From positions 62,001 to 126,000 of the forward strand of contig DATJED010000010.1 of the NCBI GenBank assembly GCA_035496935.1: a stretch of 64,000 bases of DNA, in the 5' to 3' direction. Source of the stretch: Pseudopedobacter sp035496935 (GTDB lineage: Bacteria > Bacteroidota > Bacteroidia > Sphingobacteriales > Sphingobacteriaceae). Positions 36,423-46,546 of this stretch are shown in pieces. The number at the start of each line of letters is the position of its first letter. The stretch's first letter is position 1. Both the position numbers and the translations under genes were made by a program. The notes beneath the pieces were generated by a model, which saw only the letters and a program-made list of their open reading frames with translations, ran no database searches and had not been told where the DNA came from.

Positions 36423-39400
36423 ATGCCGAAAGAAAATCTTCCTCAAACCCACCGTTTCATTTTCGATGATTTTAATTTTGAGGATTTCTCTGAGCAACAG
36501 ATTTTAAAGCACTTAAAATCGCAACTCAACCACGATAGTAATCTAAAAGTTCATCCTTTATCTATCCATATTAACCAGTCATGTTTTGAGATAGAAGCCC
36601 AGACAGAAACAAATCCGCTTGTAACCATTGTAAAAGGCGAAAAGCAGTTGCTGTTAAGTTGCGATTGCGGTTTTATCCATCCCGATAAGTTCCTTTGCGA
36701 TTATCAGGCAACAGCATTATCAGCACTTAGCAAAAAGCCAGAATACCGAATTTTCTTTCATGAAAAGCAACGGATCGAAGCCTTTAAAAACGAAGCATCA
36801 GCTTACGGATTGGAGAACGAAGATAATTTATCAGACTACTTCGAACTCGTTTTTGAACGGAACAGTTATTTGGTAAACGCAAAAAACTCAAAACTCATAC
36901 CTTTAAATTCATCGGCTTTAAAGCAATTAAAATCGGAACTTTTAAAGCATGATTCGCCAGACTTAAAAAGTCAGGCCCTTGAAAAAACAAAAATCATCGT
37001 TTTAAAACAGCATAAATACTATCGTCATTTATGTATCGATTTTTATGAGGTTAGTTTAGCCAAAGATGGAAATATAAAAAATCCGCTTGTTCTGTTAAAT
37101 CCTTTAGATTTTATTTGGAATACCGAGCATCAGGATGAGATTAAGTTTTTTTCGGCTTTGCAGAAATTTGCCAATCCGGTTGAGCAACAGATAAGCTCAA
37201 CGGAACTGAAAGCGTTGAAAGCTGTTGTGGCAAACCCTAACGGATATTCGATTTTTCAACATCAGAAAGGAAAGTCGGACCAAGTTAACGCCAGTTCACT
37301 CACGCCTGTAAAACTCCATAAAAGTAGTTTCAGAATTAAATTAACCGTTTTACAGACTGATAACTTTTATCAGATAAACGCAAATTTTTCAGTCGAGAAT
37401 AAAAGCTATGAGTTGGCGGATGTTACTTTAGTTTATGATTGTTTCGTTGCTTACGAAAATGATTTTTATTTGGTTGATAGTGCTCAAAAACTTGCTATAA
37501 TTCAGTGGTTAAAGCAACATCCCGACGGGATGCAAATCCATCAATCCAAATACCTCAATTTTAAAAGAACGTATTTGGAGAATATGGAAGACCAGGTGGA
37601 AGTTGTTTATAAATATTTAAAATCCGGTTCGCCGGCGCAACTCAAAAACAACGGATTTTTAGCGCCGCTCGAAAAAATAATTTACCTATCAGATTTTGGC
37701 GAACATGTAATGATTATCCCGGTAATGCGTTATGGCGAGGCAGAAGTGCAAGTACGTAGCAGAAAGCAGGTTTATGGTTTAGATGCTCGACAAAAGGAGT
37801 TTATAGTTGCCCGTAATGATGCCGAAGAAATTGCTTTTACTGCTCTGTTAACCAAACAGCATCCGTATTTTGCCGAGCAGTTAGAAAACGGACTGCATTA
37901 TTTTTATCTGCATAAAAAGTATTTTTTAGATGAAAACTGGTTTTTAAACACGTTTGATGAATGGCAAAACAAAAACATTACAATTCTTGGTTTTAATGAG
38001 CTGGAAAACAATGCGCTCAACTTAAATAAAGCCAAAATAAGTATTAAAATAATTAGCGGTTTAAACTGGTTTAATGCAAACATAAAAGTTGGTTTCGGCG
38101 GAAAAAAAGCAAGTTTAAAACATCTGCACAAAGCCATCAGAAATAAGCATAAATATGTAAAGCTGGACGACGGTACTTTGGGCATTTTGCCCGAAGAATG
38201 GATTGCCAAATTTGCTGAATATTTCAATGCTGGCGAAGTGATTGACGATGAAACCATTCAGATTCCAAAAAGCAACTTTACTACAATTGAAGAACTTTTT
38301 GATGCCGAAATGCTGGACGAAAAAGCCAGTGAAGAACTGAAATATTATAAAAAGCAGTTCGCAGATTTTGATAGAATAGCAGAGGTTGAAGTTCCGAAAG
38401 CTTTGCAAACCACGCTTCGCGATTACCAAAAGCAAGGATTAAATTGGTTGAGTTTTTTAGATGATTTTAATTTCGGAGGGATTTTGGCGGATGACATGGG
38501 GCTGGGTAAAACGGTGCAGATTATCGCTTTTATTTTACTCCAAAATCAGAAAGTAAAGCACAACACCAATTTACTGGTTTTGCCAACTTCTCTTATTTTT
38601 AACTGGTTGGCGGAGTTTCAAAAATTTGCACCAAGCTTAAAAATCCTTACCATTTATGGTCATCAGCGACAAAAGGATGTTGAGAATTTCAAAGATTATC
38701 AGGTAATTATTACTTCTTACGGAACGCTGTTATCGGATATTAATTTTATAAAAGATTACGAGTTCAATTATGTGTTTTTGGATGAATCGCAGGCTATTAA
38801 AAACCCAGAATCGCAACGTTACAAAGCGGTAAGATTGTTAAAATCGAGGAATAAAATTGCCATTACCGGTACGCCGATAGAAAATAATACTTACGATTTA
38901 TACGGTCAGCTTTCTTTTGCTTGCCCCGGTTTGTTGGGCAGTAAGCGCTACTTTAAAGATATTTACGCCATGCCGATTGATATGTTTAAAGACGGCAAAA
39001 AGGTTTCGGCATTACATCAAAAAGTAAAACCTTTTATTTTACGGCGGACAAAAAGTGAGGTGGATTTGCAGTTGCCAGAAAAAACAGAAATGGTGCTTTA
39101 TTGCGAAATGGAAACCGAACAGCGACGGATTTATGAGGCTTATGAAAAGGAATTTCGCGAATATATTTCGGCAATTACCAACGAGGAACTGCGGAAAGAC
39201 AGCATGAATGTTTTAAAAGGTTTAACCCGATTAAGGCAGATTTGTAATTCGCCAAAATTATTGAAAGGCGACCGTTTGCCGGGAAACCAATCCATCAAAA
39301 TTGATACTTTGATTTCGCAGATTAAGGAACATGCACCTAATCATAAAATTTTGGTTTTTTCGCAATTTGTTGGCATGTTGGATTTGGTAAAAGCACAATT

Positions 39401-39794
39401 ACAGCTGGAAAACATTGCTTTTAGCTACTTAACCGGGCAAACCCAAAACAGGAAATCGGTAGTCGATGATTTCCAAACTGATGAAAATATTAAAGTGTTT
39501 TTGGTGAGTTTAAAAGCGGGTGGTGTTGGCTTAAATTTAACCGAGGCAGATTATGTTTATTTGATTGATCCTTGGTGGAACCCCGCGGTCGAAAATCAGG
39601 CGATAGACCGAGCACACCGTATTGGGCAAACAAAAAAAGTTGTAGCGGTACGTTTAATTTGTAGCAATACCGTGGAAGAAAAAATGCTGGAATTACAGCA
39701 AAGAAAGAAAAACCTTTTTGAGAATGTAATTCCTTCGGATAACGAGTTTGTAGGTAATTTAAATAAGGATGAATTGTTGCGAATTGTGGGATAG
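36423..39794 (+). CDS. SNF2-family DNA-dependent ATPase/helicase
   Basis: A 1123-aa protein. The N-terminal 650 residues carry a degenerate SWIM-like zinc motif (SCDCGFIHPDKFLCDY; the CxH half lacks His). The C-terminal SNF2 engine is complete: motif I DDMGLGKTVQIIAF (about residue 690), motif II LDESQAIKNPESQ (DESQ in place of DEAH, usual in this bacterial subfamily), motif III ITGTPIENNTYDLYGQ, then LVFSQFVGMLDL, SLKAGGVGLNLTEADYV and motif VI QAIDRAHRIGQ. Such proteins move along duplex DNA and displace bound proteins, for example RapA-like action on stalled polymerase, but the client of this one is unknown. It stands alone, with no nuclease or methylase next to it, so I do not call it a defence gene. 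Confidence 0.92.
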   Translation: MPKENLPQTHRFIFDDFNFEDFSEQQILKHLKSQLNHDSNLKVHPLSIHINQSCFEIEAQTETNPLVTIVKGEKQLLLSCDCGFIHPDKFLCDYQATALSALSKKPEYRIFFHEKQRIEAFKNEASAYGLENEDNLSDYFELVFERNSYLVNAKNSKLIPLNSSALKQLKSELLKHDSPDLKSQALEKTKIIVLKQHKYYRHLCIDFYEVSLAKDGNIKNPLVLLNPLDFIWNTEHQDEIKFFSALQKFANPVEQQISSTELKALKAVVANPNGYSIFQHQKGKSDQVNASSLTPVKLHKSSFRIKLTVLQTDNFYQINANFSVENKSYELADVTLVYDCFVAYENDFYLVDSAQKLAIIQWLKQHPDGMQIHQSKYLNFKRTYLENMEDQVEVVYKYLKSGSPAQLKNNGFLAPLEKIIYLSDFGEHVMIIPVMRYGEAEVQVRSRKQVYGLDARQKEFIVARNDAEEIAFTALLTKQHPYFAEQLENGLHYFYLHKKYFLDENWFLNTFDEWQNKNITILGFNELENNALNLNKAKISIKIISGLNWFNANIKVGFGGKKASLKHLHKAIRNKHKYVKLDDGTLGILPEEWIAKFAEYFNAGEVIDDETIQIPKSNFTTIEELFDAEMLDEKASEELKYYKKQFADFDRIAEVEVPKALQTTLRDYQKQGLNWLSFLDDFNFGGILADDMGLGKTVQIIAFILLQNQKVKHNTNLLVLPTSLIFNWLAEFQKFAPSLKILTIYGHQRQKDVENFKDYQVIITSYGTLLSDINFIKDYEFNYVFLDESQAIKNPESQRYKAVRLLKSRNKIAITGTPIENNTYDLYGQLSFACPGLLGSKRYFKDIYAMPIDMFKDGKKVSALHQKVKPFILRRTKSEVDLQLPEKTEMVLYCEMETEQRRIYEAYEKEFREYISAITNEELRKDSMNVLKGLTRLRQICNSPKLLKGDRLPGNQSIKIDTLISQIKEHAPNHKILVFSQFVGMLDLVKAQLQLENIAFSYLTGQTQNRKSVVDDFQTDENIKVFLVSLKAGGVGLNLTEADYVYLIDPWWNPAVENQAIDRAHRIGQTKKVVAVRLICSNTVEEKMLELQQRKKNLFENVIPSDNEFVGNLNKDELLRIVG

Positions 39795-39961
39795 ATTTTT
39801 GCGCTACTGTAATGGTGTGCTTCGTAACAAAATCGGGCTACTACTGGGGTTTATTGATACGAGGTACGAGTTCGCACCAGGCGGGTTGCAAATCCTCGTT
39901 ATTCTTGAGTTAGGGATGCGCAAAAGCTAACATCCCGAACAGCTTTGATTTAAGAATGAGT

Positions 39962-40330
39962 TTAAAACATTCCATTTTCGTTTACAATGTCGGAAGGAAC
40001 CGGTTGTCCAAAGTCCCAAAGCTCAACAATTTTATCTTGATCAAATTTAAAGATATGAATAACAGCAAGGTCTGTGCCTCCCTGTGTAAATTTCACACGA
40101 GAATGAACCGCAACTAAATCGCCGTCTTCCAATGCCCTTTGTATTTCAAAAGTTTTGTTCGGATTTTTTGTTGCGTTCTCTTCCATCGCATTCATCAAAG
40201 TATGTCTGTCTCCTTTGAAGTAAGCATTATGGTGCTTAAAATTGTCATCTACATAAAGTTCAAATGCTTGCTTTGACTTTCCTTTGGATGCAAGTACTAA
40301 AAAGGCTTGTGCAATTTCTTTTTTTGTCAT
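39962..40330 (-). CDS. SnoaL-like / NTF2-fold family protein
   Basis: A 122-aa protein with the alpha+beta cone pattern of SnoaL-like proteins: KEIAQAFLVLASKGKSKQAFELYVD, DNFKHHNAYFKG, VAVHSRVKFTQGGTDLAVIHIFKFDQDKIVELWDFGQPVP. The ending IHIFRFxxGKIxExWD is common in this family. Members include small hydrolases, isomerases and orphan proteins, so no reaction is assigned. It is monocistronic and flanked by short gene-free gaps (39795-39961 and 40331-40546) in which I see only fragments of imperfect repeat-like sequence. Confidence 0.78.
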   Translation of the reverse strand: MTKKEIAQAFLVLASKGKSKQAFELYVDDNFKHHNAYFKGDRHTLMNAMEENATKNPNKTFEIQRALEDGDLVAVHSRVKFTQGGTDLAVIHIFKFDQDKIVELWDFGQPVPSDIVNENGMF

Positions 40331-40546
40331 GGGGATATTTTACTTCTTTTTTTCGATTTTATGTCGTCTGCTAACGCCGTCCGCTGGTACGAGCTACTGA
40401 TTTGCTTTAGCATGATAAACTTCAACATATTCACGGGCTAGTGCGAGTAATAGTAATAACAACTTCACTTCTAATTGTGAGATAATAAAAGCTTTTTAGT
40501 CGTTACGTGAAAATAGTCTGTTCTGTTACTTAGGGAAAACGGCCAC

Positions 40547-43500
40547 TTATCTTTCGCTGGTGCTAGCTCTCCCATAAACTTCCGTAATCAACCTTAACTG
40601 TTGCGCACAATTACTATTACACTGATCCGGTAAAATTCTGAAACTCCAATTATCAGATGCTTTGCCGGGGATGTTCATTCTGCTGTCTTCATCCAAATTT
40701 AAAATATCCTGAATTGGGATAATGGCTGTTTTAGCTACAGAGGCATAGGCCATTTTTATCAGGCTATCGGCAACATTGTGCTCGTCTACGTTTTTATTGA
40801 GGTATGCGCTTAAACGTTTTTTACCGCTTTCTGTTAAATCGTTTTTAAACCAACCTTTAATGGTGTTGTTATCATGCGTACCAGTGTAAACAATAAAATT
40901 TGCGGAATGCTGATGTGGAATATAGGCAGAAACCGGCATGTCCTCGCCGAAGGCGAATTGTAGCACTTTCATCCCGGCAAGGTCAAATTCATCTCTTAAA
41001 TCGAAAATCTCGGAGCTTACATCTCCTAAATCTTCTGCAATAAAGGGCATTTCTGGAAATTTGGCTTTAACTTCGTTTAAAAAATCAAGCCCCGGTGCCA
41101 TGCGCCATTCGCCGTTAACGGCTGTGCTTTCTGTGCCGTTTACTTGCCAATAATTATAAAATGCCCTAAAATGGTCTAAGCGTAAAAGGTTAAACCACGA
41201 GAGGTTTTTGCCAATTCTATTGATCCACCATTTGTATTCATCTTTTGCCATCGCCTCCCAATTGTAAACCGGCATGTTCCATAGCTGACCATAGGCAGAA
41301 AAATAATCGGGCGGAACACCGGCCGTTTTATCAATGCTTCCATCCTCGTTTAGCGAGAACAAAGTGGGATTTGCCCAAACGTCCGACGAATCGTGGTTAA
41401 CGTAAAAAGGTAAGTCGCCAATTAAATGAATATAATTTTGGCTACAGTAACTTTTCAAACTTTCCCATTGCTGTTTAAAAACATACTGATACCATTGCTG
41501 TTCTAGAATTTCTTCTTTATAGTCGTTGCTGAACTCGATTAGTGCAGTGGTGTCCCGAAGCTTAAATTCGTTGGGCCATTCAAACCAAGGTTGGTTCAGC
41601 TTGTTTCTTAAAACCGTAAAAAGTGAATAATCTGGCAACCAGTCTTTTTCATCGGCTATAAATTTTTGGAAGGCGTTATCTTCGGCAGACTGAGTCCTAA
41701 AATTTAGGAAAGCTTTCTTTAAGAGTTGCGTCTTAGTTGCCTTAACCTGCTGGAAATTTATAGTAGTGGTTGCTTCTTCGCGGAAATCTGCGAAATCTGT
41801 TTCTTGTAGGTAGCCGTCCGCTACTAAACTTTCGGGACTAATAAATAGGGGATTTGTTGCCCTACTACATAAGGTGCTGTAAGGCGAAAGATCATGTTCG
41901 CCAGCTCCCGTACCAATGGGTAAAACTTGCCAATAACGCTGACCGGAATGTTTCAGGAAGTCGACGAAGCGATATGCTTCGAGGCCTAAATCTCCGATAC
42001 CAAAAGCGGATGGTAAGGAACTGATGTGCATTAGTATACCTGCATTCCTGCTGTTTTTACCTGATAATTTACAGACAGCAAAAGGAATTTTTAATGAAAT
42101 ATCCTGAAGCAGAACCGCTTTGCCGCCTCCTTCGTTTTTTTGGAAAACATTATACCAGTTTGCTTCTTCGGGCAAAATAACCTGTGTGTCTTCCCAATTT
42201 ATAGCCTCAAAAGCTACATTTTGGCTTTCGAGAATCCCTGCCGAATTTATTACTGAAATTACCAATAAAGTTTGTTGCTGTACTTGCCTTATAAATGCGA
42301 TAACATTGTTTTGATATTTGCCTGTAACTTTTAAAGGGCGGTAATCGCCGAGCGAAAAAATATCATTTGCTTCGTTTCTTAGTTTATAAAGTTGCTGAGT
42401 GAGCCATAGTTTAATGCCTCCGGTGCTATAATCCACCATTAACTCGTCAATAGAAACCGAATCAAACTTTTCGAGTTCTTGCATTCGCAGGTTGTAATCT
42501 ACTTTTCTTCTGTTATCGGGATCCACAAAACTAAAATCCCAAAACTCGCCGCCTTGGTAAACATCCGGTATGCCTGGACTTGTAAACTTTAAACCCAGTT
42601 GCGCCAAGGAATTGTAAACACCATACAAGGCTATCTTTTGGTGATAAGCCTTAAAGTCGGGGAGGAACGGGTTTTTGGGATTTAGCAAAAACGCAATGTA
42701 ACCGGCTACGTTTTCTTCGAATTTGCTGTTTACGTTTGCCCAGTCAGACTGTTGTTTGCCCTCGCGAAATGCTTTTTGCAAATAGGCATTTAAGCGCTCT
42801 TCAAAATCAGCTTCCTCCGCTTTAACTAATGGATAATTCGCTAAAAGGCATTGGTAAATAAAGTATTCTTCATGCAGGGCAAGCTGTAGTTCTTCTCGTT
42901 TTTGTGCGTTTAGCTGTTGCCAAGCTTTTACCTTATTAAACCACTCTGTAGGTAGGGCAGTAAGCACATTTAATCTAGCCCTAGCATCCTCGCCCCGTTT
43001 GGTATCATGGGTGCTGGTGGTATTTAAACTCAACGGATTTTGCTTTTGCCGATGCTGCATTAAGCGATGGAATTCATCAGCCGTAATCCCGAACGATGCG
43101 GGATGATCGCCAACTTCATTATGGCCGATGAAACGGAAGTTGGTGTACATAAGCGTGTCTTCTACGCCTTTGGCCATTAATGGTCCGCTAAACTGCATTA
43201 ATCTTTTAAAGAAGATAGTTACGGCTTTATTCCAGATGGCGCTTTTATCTGTGTTAGGCGCTAAAAAAATCTCCTCCAGTTTTTCTGCTTCTTTCCGGAA
43301 AGGAATTTCCCGGGATTTAATGTTTTCAAAAACAATTGCTAAAGCTTGTTGGTCTGCCTTATTAAGCGGGAAATCCTCGCTGTAAAAGCGGTACACAGGC
43401 ATATTTATCAGTAATGCAGCAATTGCTTTCTTTAAGTTTTCCTTTTCTAAAACTTCGGTGCTTAACTGTAGCTTTTCAAATAATTTGTACAAATTCTCCA

Positions 43501-44716
43501 GCTCGCCCGCTAAATGATTTTCTAAAATATATCGCTTTTTTAAAAGCTCATCTTCCGCTATTGCTTTGCTTGGATTAATGGTTTCGTAAAAGTTATCAAA
43601 CTCTTGTGCCGCTGTATTTTGAGTAAACAGGTTGTTGATTATCCCTAAAAAATCATAACCGGTGTTGCCTTGAATTGGCCACGCAACCGGAATTTCTTCG
43701 CCTTTTTCCAGTATTTTTTCGGCTATAATGTAGGTTTCTTGTCCGGCTAATTTTCTTAAACGTTTAAGGTATTCAGTAGGTTCAAAGAGGCCGTCAATAT
43801 GGTCAATCCGTAAACCATCGAAAACTTCGCTATCTACCATTTTTTTGATGAACTGATGATGCTTTGCAAAAACGGTTTCATCTGCCATATTCAGGCATAT
43901 TAAGCCGTTAACGGTAAAAAACCTGCGGTAATTAATGCGCTTGTTTGTTTCTTGCCACAAACAAAGTTCATAATATTGCGCTCGGCTGGTTTGTATAATT
44001 AGCTGTTTGTTTTGGTTGTAAGCATCCAACAAGTTTTGCAGTTCAAAAGCGGTTTCCGGTGCACCAATAGTTTCCCTAATTTGGGTTAAGATGTTTTCCC
44101 ACCTTTCCGCATACTCTTCTTTTGAGGTGATATCGGCTAAAAGCTGTACTTCATGTACAAGGTTGTCTAACTTCAGTTTTTCCAGAAAAAAACTGTAGGA
44201 GGAAGGTTTTAACGGAAAAGGATTGTTGCTGTAACAAAGCACCAATCGCTCGCCTGTCCATTTGATTTTTATTTTTTCTGCATCTATCGCTGTTTCCAAA
44301 TCTTCACCTAAAACCGGCACCATCAGTTTCCCTTGCATTACAGGGCAGGTATAAACCGAATCGAAATAATTTGTGAATAAAGATTTTGTGCCTTTTTCCA
44401 ACAAATCCATCAACCAAGCATTTTTTGGATGGAAAGCCATGTGGTTAGGAACAATATCCTGCAACCAAAACATTTTTTCTTCTTTTAGCCAATGGCTGAT
44501 GTTTAGGAGCTGGCTTTCAGTGCCTATCTCGGCACCAATTTGCGATGGATTGCAAACATCGTAACCATGGGTACTGCCCGGTACGGCTTCGAAAATAGGG
44601 GAGCCGTAAATTGTTTTTACGCCCAGTTTTTTAAAATATGTTTTTATTTTTTCAAAGTCCTGTAGCGTAAAGTCTTTGTTAAACTGGATTCTATAAGTCG
44701 ATAATAGGTTTTTCAT
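40547..44716 (-). CDS. Fused malto-oligosyltrehalose synthase (TreY) and 4-alpha-glucanotransferase (MalQ)
   Basis: A 1389-aa two-enzyme fusion. Residues 1 to about 870 are a GH13 TreY (STYRIQFNKDFTLQDF at the start), with the catalytic Asp in GLRIDHIDGLFEPTEY, Glu in IIAEKILEKGEE and Asp in TSTHDTKRGEDARARL. It isomerises the reducing-end bond of maltodextrins to a trehalosyl end. From about residue 890 (NAGILMHISSLPSAFGIGDL) a GH77 MalQ follows, with Asp in LLRLDHFRAFYNYW, Glu in IAEDLGDV and Asp in TGTHDNNTIKGWF. It moves glucan segments between acceptors and could re-lengthen chains too short for TreY. All six catalytic residues are present. The ATG at 44716 overlaps treZ by 26 nt; a longer frame to 44890 is rejected. 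Confidence 0.93.
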   Translation of the reverse strand: MKNLLSTYRIQFNKDFTLQDFEKIKTYFKKLGVKTIYGSPIFEAVPGSTHGYDVCNPSQIGAEIGTESQLLNISHWLKEEKMFWLQDIVPNHMAFHPKNAWLMDLLEKGTKSLFTNYFDSVYTCPVMQGKLMVPVLGEDLETAIDAEKIKIKWTGERLVLCYSNNPFPLKPSSYSFFLEKLKLDNLVHEVQLLADITSKEEYAERWENILTQIRETIGAPETAFELQNLLDAYNQNKQLIIQTSRAQYYELCLWQETNKRINYRRFFTVNGLICLNMADETVFAKHHQFIKKMVDSEVFDGLRIDHIDGLFEPTEYLKRLRKLAGQETYIIAEKILEKGEEIPVAWPIQGNTGYDFLGIINNLFTQNTAAQEFDNFYETINPSKAIAEDELLKKRYILENHLAGELENLYKLFEKLQLSTEVLEKENLKKAIAALLINMPVYRFYSEDFPLNKADQQALAIVFENIKSREIPFRKEAEKLEEIFLAPNTDKSAIWNKAVTIFFKRLMQFSGPLMAKGVEDTLMYTNFRFIGHNEVGDHPASFGITADEFHRLMQHRQKQNPLSLNTTSTHDTKRGEDARARLNVLTALPTEWFNKVKAWQQLNAQKREELQLALHEEYFIYQCLLANYPLVKAEEADFEERLNAYLQKAFREGKQQSDWANVNSKFEENVAGYIAFLLNPKNPFLPDFKAYHQKIALYGVYNSLAQLGLKFTSPGIPDVYQGGEFWDFSFVDPDNRRKVDYNLRMQELEKFDSVSIDELMVDYSTGGIKLWLTQQLYKLRNEANDIFSLGDYRPLKVTGKYQNNVIAFIRQVQQQTLLVISVINSAGILESQNVAFEAINWEDTQVILPEEANWYNVFQKNEGGGKAVLLQDISLKIPFAVCKLSGKNSRNAGILMHISSLPSAFGIGDLGLEAYRFVDFLKHSGQRYWQVLPIGTGAGEHDLSPYSTLCSRATNPLFISPESLVADGYLQETDFADFREEATTTINFQQVKATKTQLLKKAFLNFRTQSAEDNAFQKFIADEKDWLPDYSLFTVLRNKLNQPWFEWPNEFKLRDTTALIEFSNDYKEEILEQQWYQYVFKQQWESLKSYCSQNYIHLIGDLPFYVNHDSSDVWANPTLFSLNEDGSIDKTAGVPPDYFSAYGQLWNMPVYNWEAMAKDEYKWWINRIGKNLSWFNLLRLDHFRAFYNYWQVNGTESTAVNGEWRMAPGLDFLNEVKAKFPEMPFIAEDLGDVSSEIFDLRDEFDLAGMKVLQFAFGEDMPVSAYIPHQHSANFIVYTGTHDNNTIKGWFKNDLTESGKKRLSAYLNKNVDEHNVADSLIKMAYASVAKTAIIPIQDILNLDEDSRMNIPGKASDNWSFRILPDQCNSNCAQQLRLITEVYGRASTSER

Positions 44717-46541
44717 GTTCGTGATGGGTAGAAGGGCAGTTTTTTCGATAGTAAATTTGTGCAGATGATGCTGAAATAAGTTTGGCAGAAGTTGATGCGT
44801 CTCCGCCATAAATAGGAGCAGCCGAGTCGAGCAGTAATTCCCAAGGTTCACTGCCTTCTTCTGGCGGTAAGCCCGTACTGGTTTCTGCAAAATTCAGGTA
44901 ACATTTTAATTCATGCGCACCAAATTTTCGGTGTAGCACAATCATTTGGTCGTTTTCAGACAAAGTCGCTTTTATGGAAGTTCTGTCTGGGTTTTTCATT
45001 ATAGGGTTGGTTTTACGGAGATTAATTAAGTCCTGGTAAAACCTGAACATTGTTTGATGGTATTCTTTGTTTAAACAGTTCCAGTTTAATTTTGATTTTA
45101 AAAAGGTTTGTTCGTCTTGCGGATCTGGAACTTCGTTATCGGTATGGAAAGCTTCAAATTCTTTTTTTCTGCCTTTGCGTACAGCTTCAATAAGTTCGTA
45201 GTCCGAGTGACTTACAAAGTATTGGAAAGGTTGATTTTCTGCCCATTCTTCGCCCATAAAAAGCATCGGCACAAATGGCGAAACCATGACAGCAACGGCC
45301 ATCAACTTTTGCATTTCGAACGAGAAAAGGTGGCTAAGCCTTTCGCCCAACATCCGGTTACCTATTTGGTCGTGGTTTTGGGCAAACACAATAAACTGTT
45401 GTCCTTCTAAACCGTTGGTATCGCTCCCGAATTTGCGTCTACGGTGCGCCGAATATCTTCCATCGTAAACATAAGCGTTTTCATAAGCTTGGGCTAAATC
45501 TGCCAAGCCGTTAAAATCTTCGTAATATCCATTTTTTTCGCCACCGGCACTTACCCGCAAAGCATGATGAAATTCATCAATCCACTGCGCATCCATCTGA
45601 AAACCGTGGTTTGCCAAAGCGTCTAAGTAACGCCTGTTATTTAAGTCGCATTCAATAATTAAAATCGCATTGGAAAGGGTTTCTTTGTTGAACTCGTCGA
45701 CTTTTTCTCTTAATTCTGCTAAAATATGCTTGGCGCTTTCATCTTTAAAAGCGTGTACAGCGTCCATCCGCAAAGCATCAACATGGAAATCTTTAAACCA
45801 CATTAAAGCGTTTGTAATTACATATTCTCTTACGCCATCGGCATACGCGTCATCAAAATTTACGGCCGGTCCCCAAGGGGTTTGGTGTTTCTCTGTAAAA
45901 TAAGGCGCAAACTTTGGCAGGACGTTTCCCTCGGGTCCTACGTGGTTATAAACTACATCTAAAATAACGGCTAGGCCTTTCTGATGACAACAATCTACCA
46001 GTTTCTGAAATTCCGCCGGTCCGCCGTAGCTGTTTTGAACTGCAAAAGGGAAAACGCCATCATATCCCCAATTTCGGTCGCCCGGAAATTGCGCAATAGG
46101 CATAATCTCGATAGCGGTAATACCTAAATTAAGCAGGTGGTCCAGCTTTTCTATTACACCGTTGAAGTCGCCTTTTTCTGAGAACGTTCCTGCATGGAGT
46201 TCATAAATGATGAAATCTTTTAACGATGGTGTCTTCCAGTCGCTATCATTCCATTGATAGGCGTTCAAATCAACAGCTTCCGACGCTTTATGGATGCCGT
46301 CAGGCTGAGATAGCGAAGCTGGATCTGGTAACTCTTCTCCGTCCAACAAAAAAGCATAGCGGTTGCCGGCTTTTAAATCTTTAGTTTCCAAAAGCCAGTA
46401 TTCACCTTGCTTTATTAAGTTTAAAGCCTTAGCGGTTGTTGTCGAATGCTTGTCCCAAATTTTTATTTGCAGTGTTTTGGCAAAGGGTGCCCAAACCTTA
46501 ACAGATGCTTTACCTTCGCTAAATCTTATGCCTAATTCCAT
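44691..46541 (-). CDS. treZ: Malto-oligosyltrehalose trehalohydrolase
   Basis: A 616-aa GH13 enzyme that cuts trehalose from the end made by TreY. An N-terminal carbohydrate-binding Ig-like domain (SVKVWAPFAKTLQIKIW) precedes the barrel. Motifs: VILDVVYNHVGPEG (region I), DALRMDAVHAFKDE with the Asp nucleophile (about residue 259), LIIECDLNNRRYLDAL with the acid Glu (about 296), and FAQNHDQIGNRM with the third Asp (about 389). The separate IECDxNxxRY pattern and the HDQIGNR sequence mark TreZ rather than glycogen branching enzyme. It lies 5 nt after glgX and overlaps treY-malQ by 26 nt. Confidence 0.93.
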   Translation of the reverse strand: MELGIRFSEGKASVKVWAPFAKTLQIKIWDKHSTTTAKALNLIKQGEYWLLETKDLKAGNRYAFLLDGEELPDPASLSQPDGIHKASEAVDLNAYQWNDSDWKTPSLKDFIIYELHAGTFSEKGDFNGVIEKLDHLLNLGITAIEIMPIAQFPGDRNWGYDGVFPFAVQNSYGGPAEFQKLVDCCHQKGLAVILDVVYNHVGPEGNVLPKFAPYFTEKHQTPWGPAVNFDDAYADGVREYVITNALMWFKDFHVDALRMDAVHAFKDESAKHILAELREKVDEFNKETLSNAILIIECDLNNRRYLDALANHGFQMDAQWIDEFHHALRVSAGGEKNGYYEDFNGLADLAQAYENAYVYDGRYSAHRRRKFGSDTNGLEGQQFIVFAQNHDQIGNRMLGERLSHLFSFEMQKLMAVAVMVSPFVPMLFMGEEWAENQPFQYFVSHSDYELIEAVRKGRKKEFEAFHTDNEVPDPQDEQTFLKSKLNWNCLNKEYHQTMFRFYQDLINLRKTNPIMKNPDRTSIKATLSENDQMIVLHRKFGAHELKCYLNFAETSTGLPPEEGSEPWELLLDSAAPIYGGDASTSAKLISASSAQIYYRKNCPSTHHEHEKPIIDL

Positions 46542-46546
46542 GTTTT

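Noticed and set aside
36423..39794. SNF2 helicase as part of a phage-defence system
   Set aside because: No nuclease, methylase, phospholipase or other defence partner is adjacent, and neighbours are housekeeping genes; a stand-alone remodelling ATPase is the simpler reading.
39865..39915. tRNA-like string (GGGTTGCAAATCC resembles a T-loop)
   Set aside because: No acceptor stem, anticodon arm or D arm can be drawn around it. It is more likely part of a short repeat remnant (CGAGG ... CCTCG).
44717..44890. 58-codon N-terminal extension of treY-malQ
   Set aside because: It overlaps treZ deeply, and TreY homology starts at MKNLLSTYRIQF; the shorter start leaves a usual 26-nt overlap.
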